DNA of 19,231 bases from Trametes villosa (GCA_002964805.2 PUDQ02000077.1:1-19231), one strand, 5' to 3'. Positions 1 through 9,120 are shown, counted from the stretch's first letter. The notes: generated from the sequence alone by a model not told the origin. Program-made: numbers and translations.

Positions 1-477
1 CCGGGCGTCGAGCTCCCGGACACGCCCCCCGCAACCGGCAGCCTCCCGTTCAGCGCGTCGGGCGCGCGCGGGTGGGCGTCGTCCAGCGCGTGCACGGCTC
101 CGGGCTCGAGCGCCGGCTGTGGGTGCGCGTGCGGCACGGGGGACGCCGTGGGTGAGGGATGGCTCGAGCCGTGGGAGCTGGAAGAGAGGGAGCTGGCGAT
201 GGGGATGGCGGAGTGCGGGCAGTGCAGCGCGGGGCTGGCGGTGCCCGAGGTCGCTGAGGATGAGGACCGGGCTGGGAGGGGACGTTTCTGCGTGCGGCGT
301 TAAGGCTCGCTCTCGGAGCGTATATGGCACAAAGGGCGCATGCGCATCGCAGCACGAATGTGGGGAGGTGGCGAGGGTTCGAGCCAACAGGTCATGCTAT
401 ACTCACTGGTGAGAGGATGGAGCCAAGCGCGAGCCTGAGGCTGTGGACGTGCGCCTCGTCGCGGTGGTGGTCGTCAT
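1..477 (-). CDS. 5' part of an unrecognised Ser/Pro/Ala-rich protein, running off the left edge
   Basis: I do not recognise this gene. A minus-strand ATG at 477 opens a short exon (MTTTTATRRTSTASGSRL...) that ends at a clean GTGAGT donor (406-401). A CTTAAC branch-like site and a CAG acceptor (290-288) follow. Downstream, one minus frame is open to the window edge and has G or C at almost every third base. It encodes a low-complexity Ser/Pro/His/Ala stretch followed by a more ordinary segment (ALEPGAVHALDDAHPRAPDA). The nearest acceptor does not join exon 1 to that frame: it gives a different frame that stops at about position 50. A later CAG (237-235) would give the right phase. The 5' structure is therefore unresolved, though coding on this strand is likely. 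The low-complexity start suggests a disordered N-terminus. It reads in the same direction as the lyase gene upstream of it. Confidence 0.45.
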
Positions 478-704
478 GAGCCGGCTGTAGTCAATTTTCA
501 TGTTAGCATATCCTTTCAGTGAGCGGGGGCGACGCCGCCAACCATGATGATCGTGCGTCTAGGTCTAGTTCAGGGTGTGCAGTTCCGTGCGGCAACAGAT
601 CTAGTCTGAGGCGAGAGACCTGAGGCCGGGAGTGCAGCGGCCGTCGAGAGGGGTGGTGGTGGTGGTTGGATGCAAGATGGGTGGGAGTGCGTCGGTGGCA
701 CGCT

Positions 705-712
705 GTTTATAT
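705..712 (-). promoter_or_regulatory. TATA-like box for the left-edge gene
   Basis: On the minus strand this reads ATATAAAC, about 230 bases upstream of the ATG at 477 and between that gene and the 3' end of the lyase gene. Position and sequence fit a core promoter. The region also holds a GTG-repeat run (about 652-666). No transcription start can be proved from sequence alone. Confidence 0.35.
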
Positions 713-993
713 CAGCGAGCCCCACGGGCCTGCGCTGCTGCAGTCAGCTGGGAGGACCCGGGTCGCGTCAACAGGTGCAGACAAGCGGCAAGTGGCCACG
801 GGACATTAATCTCTGAAATGGAATGTCGTTTCCACTTTAAAAACCGACACTCAGGGACTCTAGATACTCGTACCGAGAAACCTTTCGGAACAAATTAAAT
901 GCGGGAACTCACCGTCTAACAAGGTGCTTTTGCACTTCTACTACTGTACATACCGCATGACTTCGTCTCTATACCTTTTCATCGCACCCTCCC

Positions 994-3007
994 TTAAACG
1001 TTCAGCTCCGCTTTACCAGCCTTGCCAAGGGCAGCCTGCAGCTCGTTGTCGGAGAGCGCAGGTCGAACCCACTCCGCCAGGAACTTGTCGACCTGCTGCG
1101 GCGCGCGCCCGACGAAGCTCTTGGGGTCGAGCAGCGTATCGAGCTGGCTCTTGATAGGGTCGAAGTACGGGTCCGCGCGGACGCGCTCAATCAGGTCGTT
1201 CTCGAGCCCAAGATGCTTGACCTGGTGCCCAGCCTCGTGCGACAAGACCTGTGAGCAGACACACTGTCAGCCAGGTATCCTCCGTCGAAAGAACGGGTAA
1301 ATGACGTACTCGGATCTTCTCGTGTGCCTCTTGGCGATCCCCGCCGGCCTTCACGATGGCCATGATGATGTTCTCCGTGGCCATGAAGGGCAGCTCCTGC
1401 GCGATGCGGCGCGCAATGACCTTGGGATACACGACGAGGCCCTCGGACACGTTCTGCAGCGTCGTGAGCACGATGTCCGCAGTGAGGAACGCTTCGGGGA
1501 GCGTGATGCGGCGGTTCGCGCTGTCGTCGAGCGTGCGCTCGAACCACTGCACGCTTGCGGTGCCTAGGGCATTTTGCTGGATGGTCATAAGATGCCGGGA
1601 GAGACTGCAAATGCGCTCGGAGCGCATCGGGTTCCGCTTGTACGCCATGGCGGAGGAGCCGATCTGCGTCGACTCGAATGGCTCCTCGACTTCCTGTGTG
1701 TGATACGAGATGTTCAGCTATTGTGGCGTCCGCGAGAGGAGAATCAAACCTTAAGGTTGGCAAGGAGGCGCAGGTCAGTCGCGAGCTTGTGGGCTGTGGC
1801 GCCGAAGCTCGCTAGTGGCGCAAGGACGTCGACGTCGATTTTGCGGGAGTAGGTCTGGGAGGAGACTGGGTAGGCGTAGCCGAACCCAGACAGCTCGGTG
1901 ACACGACGGTCGAGCTCCTCAACCTGACAGCATGTCGTAAGAGTCTAGCCACGGCAGAGGGACGGCGCGCAAACCTTGTCATGGTCACCATCGAACAGGG
2001 TGAGGAAGCTGGCCTGGGTGCCTGTGGTGCCCTTGACACCCCGGAAGCCGAGGTCGTCGCGCGCACGCTTGATGTTGCGCAGGTCCCACAGGAGCTCCTG
2101 TTAACCCGATACAGATGGTCAGGGCGCATACAACTGCAAAATGCCATGTTGTCATACCTGAATCCACAGGGTCGCGCGCTTTCCAACCGTGGTCAGTTGC
2201 GCGGGCTGGAAGTGCGTGAACCCCAGAGTGGGAAGGTCGCGGTACTGCTCGGCGAACTTCGCAAACCGGTCGATCACGATGGCGAGTTTCGCCAGTAGCA
2301 GGGTGAGTGCCTCGCGGATGAAGATGAGGTCCGCGTTGCTGGAGGCACGTTAAGAGTTCAGCGAAGGGAAGGAGAGAACGTTTGTACTCACTCAGTCACG
2401 TAGCAGGAGGTTGCACCCAAATGGATGATACCCGCGGCAGCAGGAGCGACTTGGCCAAACGTGTGGACATGCGCCATCACGTCATGACGCCTCTTCTTCT
2501 CCTCCACGGCCGCGATCTCGAATTGCTCCGGGTTCAAATGCTATTGAAGACGTCAGTACCTTCGTGAGTTTCTGTCATATTGCACAAAAACCAGGCGAAC
2601 GCCTCGAGGGTAGCGTCCAGATCGCAGTGTCGCTTTCTCCGCACTTGCGAGGGGCATTGCAAAGGTACAGGCACTGCGCATCCAATTTCCTGGACATAGG
2701 GAGATGGACGTACGAGGTTCGCCTTCATCTGCTCGACAGCCTCGTCCGAGATGGGGAGACCCAGCTCCTTCTCCGCGATCGCGAGGTTCAGCCACAGCTT
2801 GCGCCATGTGTGGAACCGGTTCTATGCAGACGTCTGAGTTTCCTCGAAGCTCGAACAGAGTTTTGACGAGCGCGTACAGCCGGCGAGAAGAGGTGGGCCA
2901 TTTCCTTGCTTGCATAGCGGCTGCAGCGGCGTCAGAGTCACTTCTTTGAAGAAAGCGCAGGATATCGACCTTGAAAGCGGCGTTTGGTACGTGTCGAAGG
3001 CCTCCAT
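994..3007 (-). CDS. ADE13: Adenylosuccinate lyase, complete, 9 exons, 484 aa
   Basis: This cytosolic fumarate-lyase-fold enzyme catalyses two fumarate-releasing steps of purine synthesis: SAICAR to AICAR, and adenylosuccinate to AMP. Exons on the minus strand are 3007-2970, 2920-2878, 2821-2714, 2540-2392, 2338-2158, 2097-1975, 1923-1750, 1693-1310 and 1248-994. All junctions keep frame and total 1455 nt including TAA, a normal length for the fungal enzyme. The start [12 protein letters not shown] is family-typical. Visible motifs are [13 protein letters not shown], the [10 protein letters not shown] loop, [11 protein letters not shown], and the signature [10 protein letters not shown] with the catalytic serine at about residue 286. 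The C-terminus is [12 protein letters not shown]...AELNV. Introns are 49-61 nt except intron 3 (173 nt). Intron 1 has the weak donor GTCGAT, and introns 6 and 7 use GTTTG-type donors. The segment [13 protein letters not shown] has SS where many orthologues have TG. No frameshift or stop was found, so the gene looks functional. Confidence 0.97.
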
Positions 3008-4128
3008 GGTGTCGTGGTTGCGGTAATAGAGGAGTTGTGGGGGACCTGGGGCAATTAAGAGATGATCCCGGAATAATCTAGCCGATCTTCAAACGAGTCA
3101 CATCGGGGATCTGCGTGCTGAAAAGGGCAAGTCGGGTTGTCACAACAACTTCAGACGCCTGCCGCCGGGACGTTTGCTCCTTCGACTGAACGTCCACGAC
3201 CACCAGGTACTCGTGTCGCCGATAGCGGTCTCTGGAGATGTAATCTGCTTTTATCCGCCTGAATTCTCTTCGGGGATTATGGATAATGTTGCCACTGCAG
3301 TCAATACGCTATATGCTCATGCAGTAGCTAGGATCGCGACATTCCCCCGCGCCCGACCAAAGTGCACCCCCTTCGACCGGGACTGCGCTAAGGCCGGCTA
3401 TTTGGATACCCATGATTGGTAGGTCACCCTCGTTCAGTGAGGCTGACGGTCTGGAATCTAGAGCTTTTTCGTGACGATCGACGGGATATGCCAGTTGATA
3501 TTCTGCAGCGGATATCCGTGTCAGCCTCCCGTCAGCCTCCCGCTACCCGAGAATAAATACCCGCGCGAGGCCACTTCTGCTCCTTATTCCCGTCTTCCAC
3601 CCGTTGAGACCGAAGCTGGGTGGTACATTCTACAAGACGACGGGTCTTATCGTCCAGCAAGAGGACGAACATACAAGGTGCGTCCCGAGGGAGGGACTCC
3701 GGTCCTGGCGCATACCTTTTCGTGGTCCTCGGGATAAGTACCCCTCGCCCGTCGCCCCCTGGGGCGGCGCGTGAGTGGGGAAACCAAAATGCGCTTTCTC
3801 GTGTATACATATCACTGCGCGTAGGCGTCTCATTTATATGCGGGTCGCTCTCTCCTTTCTCGAAGATATGGCACCTTAGGATATGCCCATGGCGATTGAA
3901 TGAGGTGAGCTGCTGAGTTCCCTGCTTCCGGTGGATATGCTTGTGTAAATGTTCACAGGACGTTAGCCTGGATGCCGCTACGGTGTGCCTTCTCCCACTG
4001 GATTATGTGATATATGAGCAGTCATGTATTTTTCAACACGTCCAGAAAGTCACTCGCTGCGAAAGCTAGGGAAGTTCGGGGAGCGCGGTTAACGCCATGG
4101 TCATGGTGGTCACGGCGGATGGTAGAAT
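3008..4128. other. Divergent intergenic region between ADE13 and the UBE2S-type E2
   Basis: No gene could be supported on either strand. The open frames here are short, lack good ATG starts and show no coding bias. There is a TATA-like AATAAATA on the plus strand at 3552-3559, followed by a pyrimidine-rich stretch (about 3570-3600) resembling a fungal transcription start. The first downstream ATG (3789) gives only an 11-codon frame, so a non-coding transcript or a long 5' leader is possible. A short tandem copy of GTCAGCCTCCC lies at about 3519-3541. Confidence 0.55.
3095..3100 (-). promoter_or_regulatory. TGACTC motif upstream of ADE13 (Gcn4/Bas1-like)
   Basis: The minus strand reads TGACTC 88 bases upstream of the ADE13 start. 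In budding yeast, TGACTC is the core site for Bas1 and Gcn4 at purine genes. A second TGACTC lies in ADE13 intron 1 (2940-2935). A six-base match is weak evidence, and use of this site in basidiomycetes is inference. Confidence 0.25.
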
Positions 4129-4145
4129 GTGACGCGTCGCGTCAC
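4129..4145. promoter_or_regulatory. 17-bp perfect palindrome containing an MluI cell-cycle box
   Basis: The sequence GTGACGCGTCGCGTCAC has two 8-base arms around a single central T. It contains ACGCGT, the MCB element bound by the fungal G1/S factor MBF. It lies about 120 bases upstream of the start codon of the UBE2S-type E2, a plausible place for a promoter operator. The palindrome is seen directly; binding by MBF is inferred. Confidence 0.4.
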
Positions 4146-4265
4146 AATAACGGAGGAAGATTAGGGCCGGTCGGAGATGGATCGGGCGCCACTCTGGTTG
4201 ACTTCTAACCACAACTTCAACACGCCCCCGAGCATCCGCCTCCTCGCCCCTCCCGTCCTCGAAAC

Positions 4266-5332
4266 ATGGTATGTCTTCGGTTTTGCAGAATCCGCATTTG
4301 AGACTGCGATACTAACACCTGAGCAGTCTGTCCCCCCTGCCGTTCTGCGCCGCCTCATGCGTGAGCTCGCTGAGCTTCGAACCAACCCCCCTGAGGGAAT
4401 ACGCGTCGTTACCAACGAAGACAACATGTTGGACGTGACAGGCATCATCGAGGGCCCAGGTGCGTACCACAGGCCTCTTGACGCGCCTGTTGCATGCTTA
4501 CAACGCGTTCTGGCGCAGAGGGCACGCCGTATGCGGGTGGCTACTTTAGGGTTAGGTTCCAATTCACGGAGGAGTTCCCTGCGGCGCCACCGAAATGTGC
4601 GTAGCACTCTCTGTTAGGTTTCGTCTGCCTGCTGAAGATTTTACGTGACAGGCTGGTTCTCTACGAAGATCTTCCATCCCAATGTCTCTACGGCAGGCGA
4701 GATTTGTGTGAACACGCTGAAGAAGGACTGGAAGTCGGCTTATGGAATCGGCCATATCCTTCTCACGGTGAAGTGCTTGCTCATCTACCCCAACCCCGAG
4801 TCTGCGCTGGATGAGGAGGCGGGCAAGCTGCTGCTCGAGGACTACAACACCTACTGCGAGCGTGCAAGGCTGATCACGAGCGTGCACGCGAAACCAAAGG
4901 TATGTCAGACTGGCGCATGCCTTCTGTCAGCCACTGAACCCAAGACAGGTGCGACCGGTTGAATTTAACACGCCATCGGCGTCAGAAGCCACTGTCACCC
5001 CCGCGGCTTCGACGTCAAAGGTTCTGCCACCAGCGAGCACAACTGTATCCTCGAAAGCCACCTCCCCACCACCATCGCTACCTTCACAACCCCTGCATCC
5101 GTCCACGCCCAACACCTACCCCACCTCTACTACGACATCACCCAACCTGTCTGCCGACAAGAAGACCACGGCGAAAGAGCGATTGCCCTCACCATCACCC
5201 CTCGGGACGGCTGATTCCAACATTGCCGTCAATGTGCAGACAGATGTGGCGACGAACAAGGCGGTGAAGCGCGCGGCGGTAACCACCGGCGCAGGGGGCG
5301 AGAAGCGGAAGAAGGCCCTCAAGCGACTGTGA
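4266..5332 (+). CDS. UBE2S: UBE2S-type ubiquitin-conjugating enzyme E2, complete, 5 exons, 281 aa
   Basis: The protein takes ubiquitin from E1 as a thioester on its catalytic cysteine. Animal UBE2S then extends K11-linked chains on APC/C substrates in mitosis. Exons are 4266-4268, 4327-4459, 4519-4596, 4652-4899 and 4949-5332, all in frame. The first exon is just the ATG, directly followed by GTATGT; the intron ends with a CTAAC branch site and GCAG. The UBC core covers about residues 1-155: [16 protein letters not shown] helix, [28 protein letters not shown], then AGEICVN with the catalytic Cys at about 90. The E2 tail helix ends near [16 protein letters not shown] Ser/Thr/Pro-rich linker (about 160-255) leads to a basic end, KRKKALKRL. 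Human UBE2S ends similarly (ALRRL), and there the tail binds the APC/C. The linker is longer than in the 222-aa human protein. An out-of-frame upstream ATG lies at 4177. Confidence 0.93.
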
Positions 5333-5841
5333 GACGCGTCGAAGGCCGGTTTCTATGCATGCCGCGGCGCGAGCTCCTGGGGCCAGCACCGAAGACCTAT
5401 GTTCCGGCGCCTGAGGGCGCGTTATGTTAGGTGGTTGTATCTCTAGGGTACCCGGACATTGTTAGTTAGCATGGATGTGTTTAGGTATCTGTTGTTATGA
5501 TTACATGCTGTTGATGTTCACGCCACGGCATTGCCTCAGATACTCGCAGCCCACTTCACCTAGCTTTGTGACTTCATCGCGACCCTCCTGTCTCCCCTCC
5601 ATTCGTCTCGAGACCATCGACAACCATCCGTGCTCCTTTGCAAGCGGGAACTTCGGTAGATTTCTGGACCGTGGCGGCTGGACGGCCCGCTGGGATCATA
5701 TGATGTCACCACCGCTGAGGTGAGCCTGCCACTTGCGATCGTCTGCATGTTTTCCCCCCTACACTCATCTGTCATAGCATTCTCGGGTCCATCGCGCACA
5801 ACGCACTAGCTTGGAGGGTCGATCTTTGATAACCAGTGTGT
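5333..5841 (+). other. Intergenic region between the E2 gene and the oxidoreductase
   Basis: This stretch should hold the 3' untranslated region of the E2 gene and the promoter of the oxidoreductase. I see no gene in it. The open frames are short and not codon-biased. The only notable sequence is a small palindrome, ATCATATGAT, near 5695-5704. Confidence 0.55.
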
Positions 5842-7213
5842 AGTACATATGTTTTGAAATCATGTCACTACAGTAGACTAACAACGCCCTGACACTAGTG
5901 TCGAATTCCCAGCCTGCGCAAAACATCGTAATCGTAGGAGGCGGCATCATCGGTTGCACGACAGCCTACTATCTTGCATCACATCCAAAGTTCAGTAGCT
6001 CCTCGACAACCATCACCGTCGTCGAAGCGTCCAAGAACGGCGTCGCGCAGGGCGCGTCCGGGAAAGCCGGCGGGCTCGTCGCAAAGTGGGCGTACCCGAA
6101 GGAGCTTGTGAACGTCTCCTTCCCCGAGCATGTACGCCTCGCGGAGGAGCACAACGGCACTGAGCGCTGGGGGTGGCGGTTCGTCAACTGCGGCAGCTGG
6201 GAGGGCCGCGGCGAGCTGTCTGGCGAGTCGGGGAGCGGGGTCGGTGCGGGCGGGCGGCGGAAGAGCCTGGAGAAGACGCTTGGTCTGGATCCCGACGAGG
6301 CGAAGAAGCAGCGCGCGGCGACGGGACTGCCGGAGGACCTGAACTGGGTGGAGCCTGCGCTTACTGAGGCGTACTCGCCGATGGCGCCGAAGGGAGCGAC
6401 CGCGCAGGTGCACCCATACCTCTTCACCACAAGCATGCTCGAACTCGCACAAGCTCGTGGGGTGAAACTAGTCCAGGGCAAGGTCACCGAAGTGAACTTC
6501 GAAGGAAGCAAAGGAGCGCGACGGGTCGCCGGGGTCACCTACACCGCCCACGGCGCAGACGGCCCCCAAACGCTCCCCGCGACGTACGTCATCCTCGCCG
6601 CGGGCGCATGGTCGCCCAAGATCCTCCCCGCGCTGCCCATCGTCGGCACGCGCGCGCACAGCATCACCATCCGCCCGCAGCCCGGCGCCCACATCGCGCC
6701 CTACGTCCTCTTCACCGAGATCGCGCTCCCGGGCCCGGGCGCCGCGCGCGCGAGCCCGGAGATCTACGCGCGCCCGACGGACGAGGTGTACTGCTGCGGG
6801 CCGGGCGACGACTCGGCAGTGCCGGAGACGGTCGACGACGTCGTGGTCGACGCGGAGGCCTGCGAGAGCATCCGCGCGCACGTCGCGAGCATCTCGCGTG
6901 AGCTGCGGGAGGGCACGGTCGACCGCCGTCAGGCGTGCTTCTTGCCCGTCGCGAGCTCGGGCGGGGGCCCGATTGTGGGCGAGGCGAGGGAGGTGGCGGA
7001 GGGCCTGGTCATCGCGACTGGGCACACGTGCTGGGTGAGTGGCCGGGTTGCTGGGTGCGCGCGGTGGATAGAGAGGGCTGACTACTTGCCTGGGCGTGCG
7101 CACAGGGAATCTGCAATGCGCCCGGGACTGCGAAGGCTCTTGCAGAGTTTGTCTTCGAGGGGAAGATCAAGTGCGCGAACTTGAACAAGCTGAAGCCGTC
7201 GCAATTTCTGTGA
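5842..7213 (+). CDS. FAD-dependent oxidoreductase, DAO fold (glycine/D-amino-acid oxidase superfamily), about 414 aa
   Basis: This is a flavoenzyme of the DAO superfamily, which includes sarcosine, pipecolate and D-amino acid oxidases and fungal TDA3-like proteins. The substrate cannot be told from sequence. The N-terminal Rossmann motif is IVIVGGGIIG (about residues 10-19), followed by acidic VVEAS and the flavin-contact stretch GASGKAGGLVA. The C-terminal motif ATGHTCW-GICNAPGTAKALAEF is typical of the group. The main exon runs 5899-7034; the intron 7035-7105 has GTGAGT and CACAG ends; the last exon is 7106-7213, ending FEGKIKC...PSQFL. The start is uncertain. The frame opens at TGTCGAATTCC just after a TAG acceptor, with no ATG. 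The simplest model is a start codon split by an intron: A at 5842, a 56-nt intron 5843-5898 with a CTAAC site, then TG. No signal peptide is seen. A Gly/Ser-rich insertion lies at about residues 105-120. Confidence 0.85.
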
Positions 7214-7313
7214 AATCTTCGCCGGTTTGCCTATCTAACAATGTATCATAGGATCCTTCTTGTAGCCATGGAAGTCCTCGTACAATCTTCACGAACTTCA
7301 GAGATCGAACAGC

Positions 7314-7321
7314 GTTGGACT
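7314..7321 (+). repeat. Left 8-bp target-site duplication (GTTGGACT)
   Basis: GTTGGACT directly precedes the terminal inverted repeat of the small element and recurs exactly at 8037-8044. A perfect 8-bp duplication is the hallmark of hAT-type (and P-type) transposition. Confidence 0.85.
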
Positions 7322-8036
7322 AGGACCCCCGAAAGTCCCTATAGGGGGGCAGCCGAAAGTCCGGACGGCGTCTAAGGATTTTGAGGCCAAATGCCAGGCC
7401 GGAGTCCAGACACAAAAGCCCAAAACCGGGTACCTACCCGGTCACGGCGTCCAGACACGGCCCACGACCTGCCAATTCGGCCAGGTCTTGATCCGGACAC
7501 CGGAAGTCCAGGGAGGTCCTGGGTCCGGCTCGGGGGGAGTGATGGCAGTTGCCGGGCTCGCGCTCGGCGCCCATTTACAACTCTGTGTAAGCACAGGTTA
7601 CAAACTCTAGTAATGTCCGGTAAGCTCCAGTTTAAGCGGGAAACACGCTATCATAAGCCCTTCAGAAACGCTCGCCGGCGCTTCAGACCCTTGAACCCGT
7701 TACTAAGTAGATTTTGCCTCGTAGCGGTCCTCTCGTGTCTGAGACTCTCGCATAGACGAGATTTGCAAGGTTGCCATCCTGTGGTACCTCAGAAGCGTTG
7801 TCGGGGAGGCGAAAACGCAAAATTTTGGCGCTTATGGGAGGCCAGCTGGGGGATCCGGACATCAGGCCGGCCGCGCAGGGGCCGGCCGCGAAATCCGGAC
7901 ATGGTTGGGCCAAAGTGCCATCCTGGCCGAAAGTCCGGACAAATTGGCTTCAGACCGCCCAAAAACCGTCCGGACACGAACGCCAAAATTCTGGGCGTCT
8001 ATCGGCCGGCCTACTATAGGGATTTTCGGGGGTCCT
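7322..8036. mobile_element. 715-bp non-autonomous TIR DNA transposon (MITE-like, probably hAT-derived)
   Basis: Both ends carry inverted copies starting AGGACCCCCGAAA. About 22 of the first 23 bases match (one G/A difference, then TCCCTATAG). Perfect 8-bp target duplications flank the element. The interior has many short repeats: a 15-base direct repeat GCCGAAAGTCCGGAC (7352-7366 and 7926-7940), eight copies of TCCGGACA or TCCAGACA, and two copies of GGCCGGCCGCG (7865-7875, 7880-7890). No transposase is encoded. The 272-codon open frame across it continues through the right end into flanking DNA and has no protein-like composition. The ends do not match the hAT at 10594, so it depends on another transposase. 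It lies 108 bases after the oxidoreductase stop codon. Confidence 0.82.
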
Positions 8037-8044
8037 GTTGGACT
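8037..8044 (+). repeat. Right 8-bp target-site duplication (GTTGGACT)
   Basis: Exact copy of 7314-7321, directly after the inverted end GGGGGTCCT of the element. It lies only 6 bases beyond the stop codon of the minus-strand candidate gene, so insertion was into that gene's 3' flank. Confidence 0.85.
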
Positions 8045-8050
8045 CGGAGC

Positions 8051-8548
8051 TTACACATGGACGCCCGCGGGTTGCGGCGATGCACTCAGCGCCGAAGGCC
8101 CGAAGATCTGATCGGTACGGGGCGTCTGTGCCACACTCGACGCATTGTCACCAGGCGCGGTTGGTTCTTCCTTCATGCACTCATGAATCATGGTAGCCTC
8201 TCCAATTGAGGCTGCACCCCTTCGTCATACCGAAAGTGTCATATGGAAACCGCCTTGGTAACCAGCTCCTCTGCTTTAACAACAACCTTCTGATCAACAA
8301 GCCGGTGTTGTGCAAACACAATCCGGCGGCGAATCGCAAGACACGCCTGGTTGAGCTGCGCCTCCGGCCCTCGTTAGCTACCGGCCAACAGGTGCGCTCA
8401 TCTCCTTGTTATCACGGAGCCAGGATTCTTGAATGTGATGTTGGATAATAGCAGAAGTTCTGTGAGACTCGGATGCGGCGTCCGAGTAAGATACCACCGC
8501 GAGCGCACGAGGGATGTACAATGGCATCAAATAGTATTTTTTATCCAT
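8051..8548 (-). CDS. Candidate small protein of unknown function, exon structure partly unresolved (about 135 aa)
   Basis: I do not recognise a family. Minus-strand pieces read like real protein. Exon A, from ATG at 8548, gives MDKKYYLMPLYIPRALAVVS... and continues to ...WLRDNKEMSAP (about 8390). Exon B, from 8355, begins LNQACLAIRRRIVFAQHR and continues as a helix-forming stretch to KAEELVTKA (about 8251). The tail, from about 8197, reads MIHECMKEEPTAPGDN... and ends SPQPAGVHV with TAA at 8053-8051. Exons A and B join in frame only through a 34-nt intron (GTTGGC...GCTAAC...GCGCAG), which is unusually short. The B-to-tail junction would need a poor acceptor (GAGAG at 8198), or it hides a frameshift. 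This could be an intact small gene, a fragment of a longer one, or a decaying pseudogene. It is convergent with the oxidoreductase and divergent from the DUF6533 gene. Confidence 0.35.
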
Positions 8549-9120
8549 TATGGGTTCGCGAGGTGCGTCCCGAGTCGATCATAACAGCAACGGTGTTGAA
8601 CTGCAACCTGCATCCTGTTTCAACGGCAGGCTCTCGATGTACGCCGACCGACATCGCTCTTGTGGCTCTGATCATGCATTGTGGATTCGTCGCGTCTGTG
8701 CGGCGACGATGAGTGCACCGGTCGCATGGGTCTCGACAACGGGTACAGTGCCACGGCGCACTGACACCTTGTCCTCCCCATCGCCGCTTCAAGATATCCT
8801 TCTATAGGAGCTCTCGGTGTACGGGTGGTGGGAACGTGGTATGTGCCTGCTGGATGTTCTCGCAATCCGCTGCGGGTGACCGAGCAACTTCCTGGAGATG
8901 GTTGTGCGAAGGGCATGATGAGTCGACGGCCGAACCTGCCTGCGCGGTGTCTGCTCAATCAACAGCAACGTACCGATGAACGCAAGTGTTATGATCCTCG
9001 GAGCAGCTTGAGGTTCCACTTAAGAGGGAATAAAGTGAGCCCAGACGTCTTTTGTCCCCCCGCGGTTCTCCCCTTTCCCCCACTCTGCGTGGTACCACTG
9101 TGGAGCTGGCGAGCCGAGCC
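8549..9120. other. Upstream region between the small candidate gene and the DUF6533 gene
   Basis: No gene could be supported here. Some minus-strand segments look faintly protein-like (for example VVETHATGALIVAAQ near 8710-8740) but are broken by stops in every frame and not connected by clear splice sites, so they may be decayed exons. The right 100 bases look like a plus-strand promoter. Confidence 0.45.
9029..9035 (+). promoter_or_regulatory. TATA-like box for the DUF6533 gene
   Basis: AATAAAG lies 86 bases upstream of the ATG at 9121. It is followed by a strongly pyrimidine-rich tract (9048-9083), the usual setting of fungal transcription starts. The match is weak and is supported mainly by position. 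Confidence 0.3.

Noticed and set aside
632..898. Plus-strand 88-codon open frame
   Set aside because: It covers a GTG repeat and the presumed promoter of the left-edge gene and shows no domain or codon bias.
994..3007. Adenylosuccinate lyase as a fragmented pseudogene
   Set aside because: The short open pieces join through eight introns with no frame error and give a normal-length protein.
3471..3810. Overlapping open frames on both strands in the intergenic region
   Set aside because: They lack convincing starts, splice structure or recognisable motifs; they follow from GC-rich composition.
4545..4555. Telomere-like TTTAGGGTTAGG
   Set aside because: It is inside exon 3 of the E2 gene (coding YFRVRF) and occurs only once, so it is chance and not an interstitial telomere.
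7391..8209. A 272-codon plus-strand open frame
   Set aside because: It spans the MITE interior, its right inverted end and host flank, has Arg/Pro-rich GC-driven composition and overlaps the better-supported minus-strand tail.
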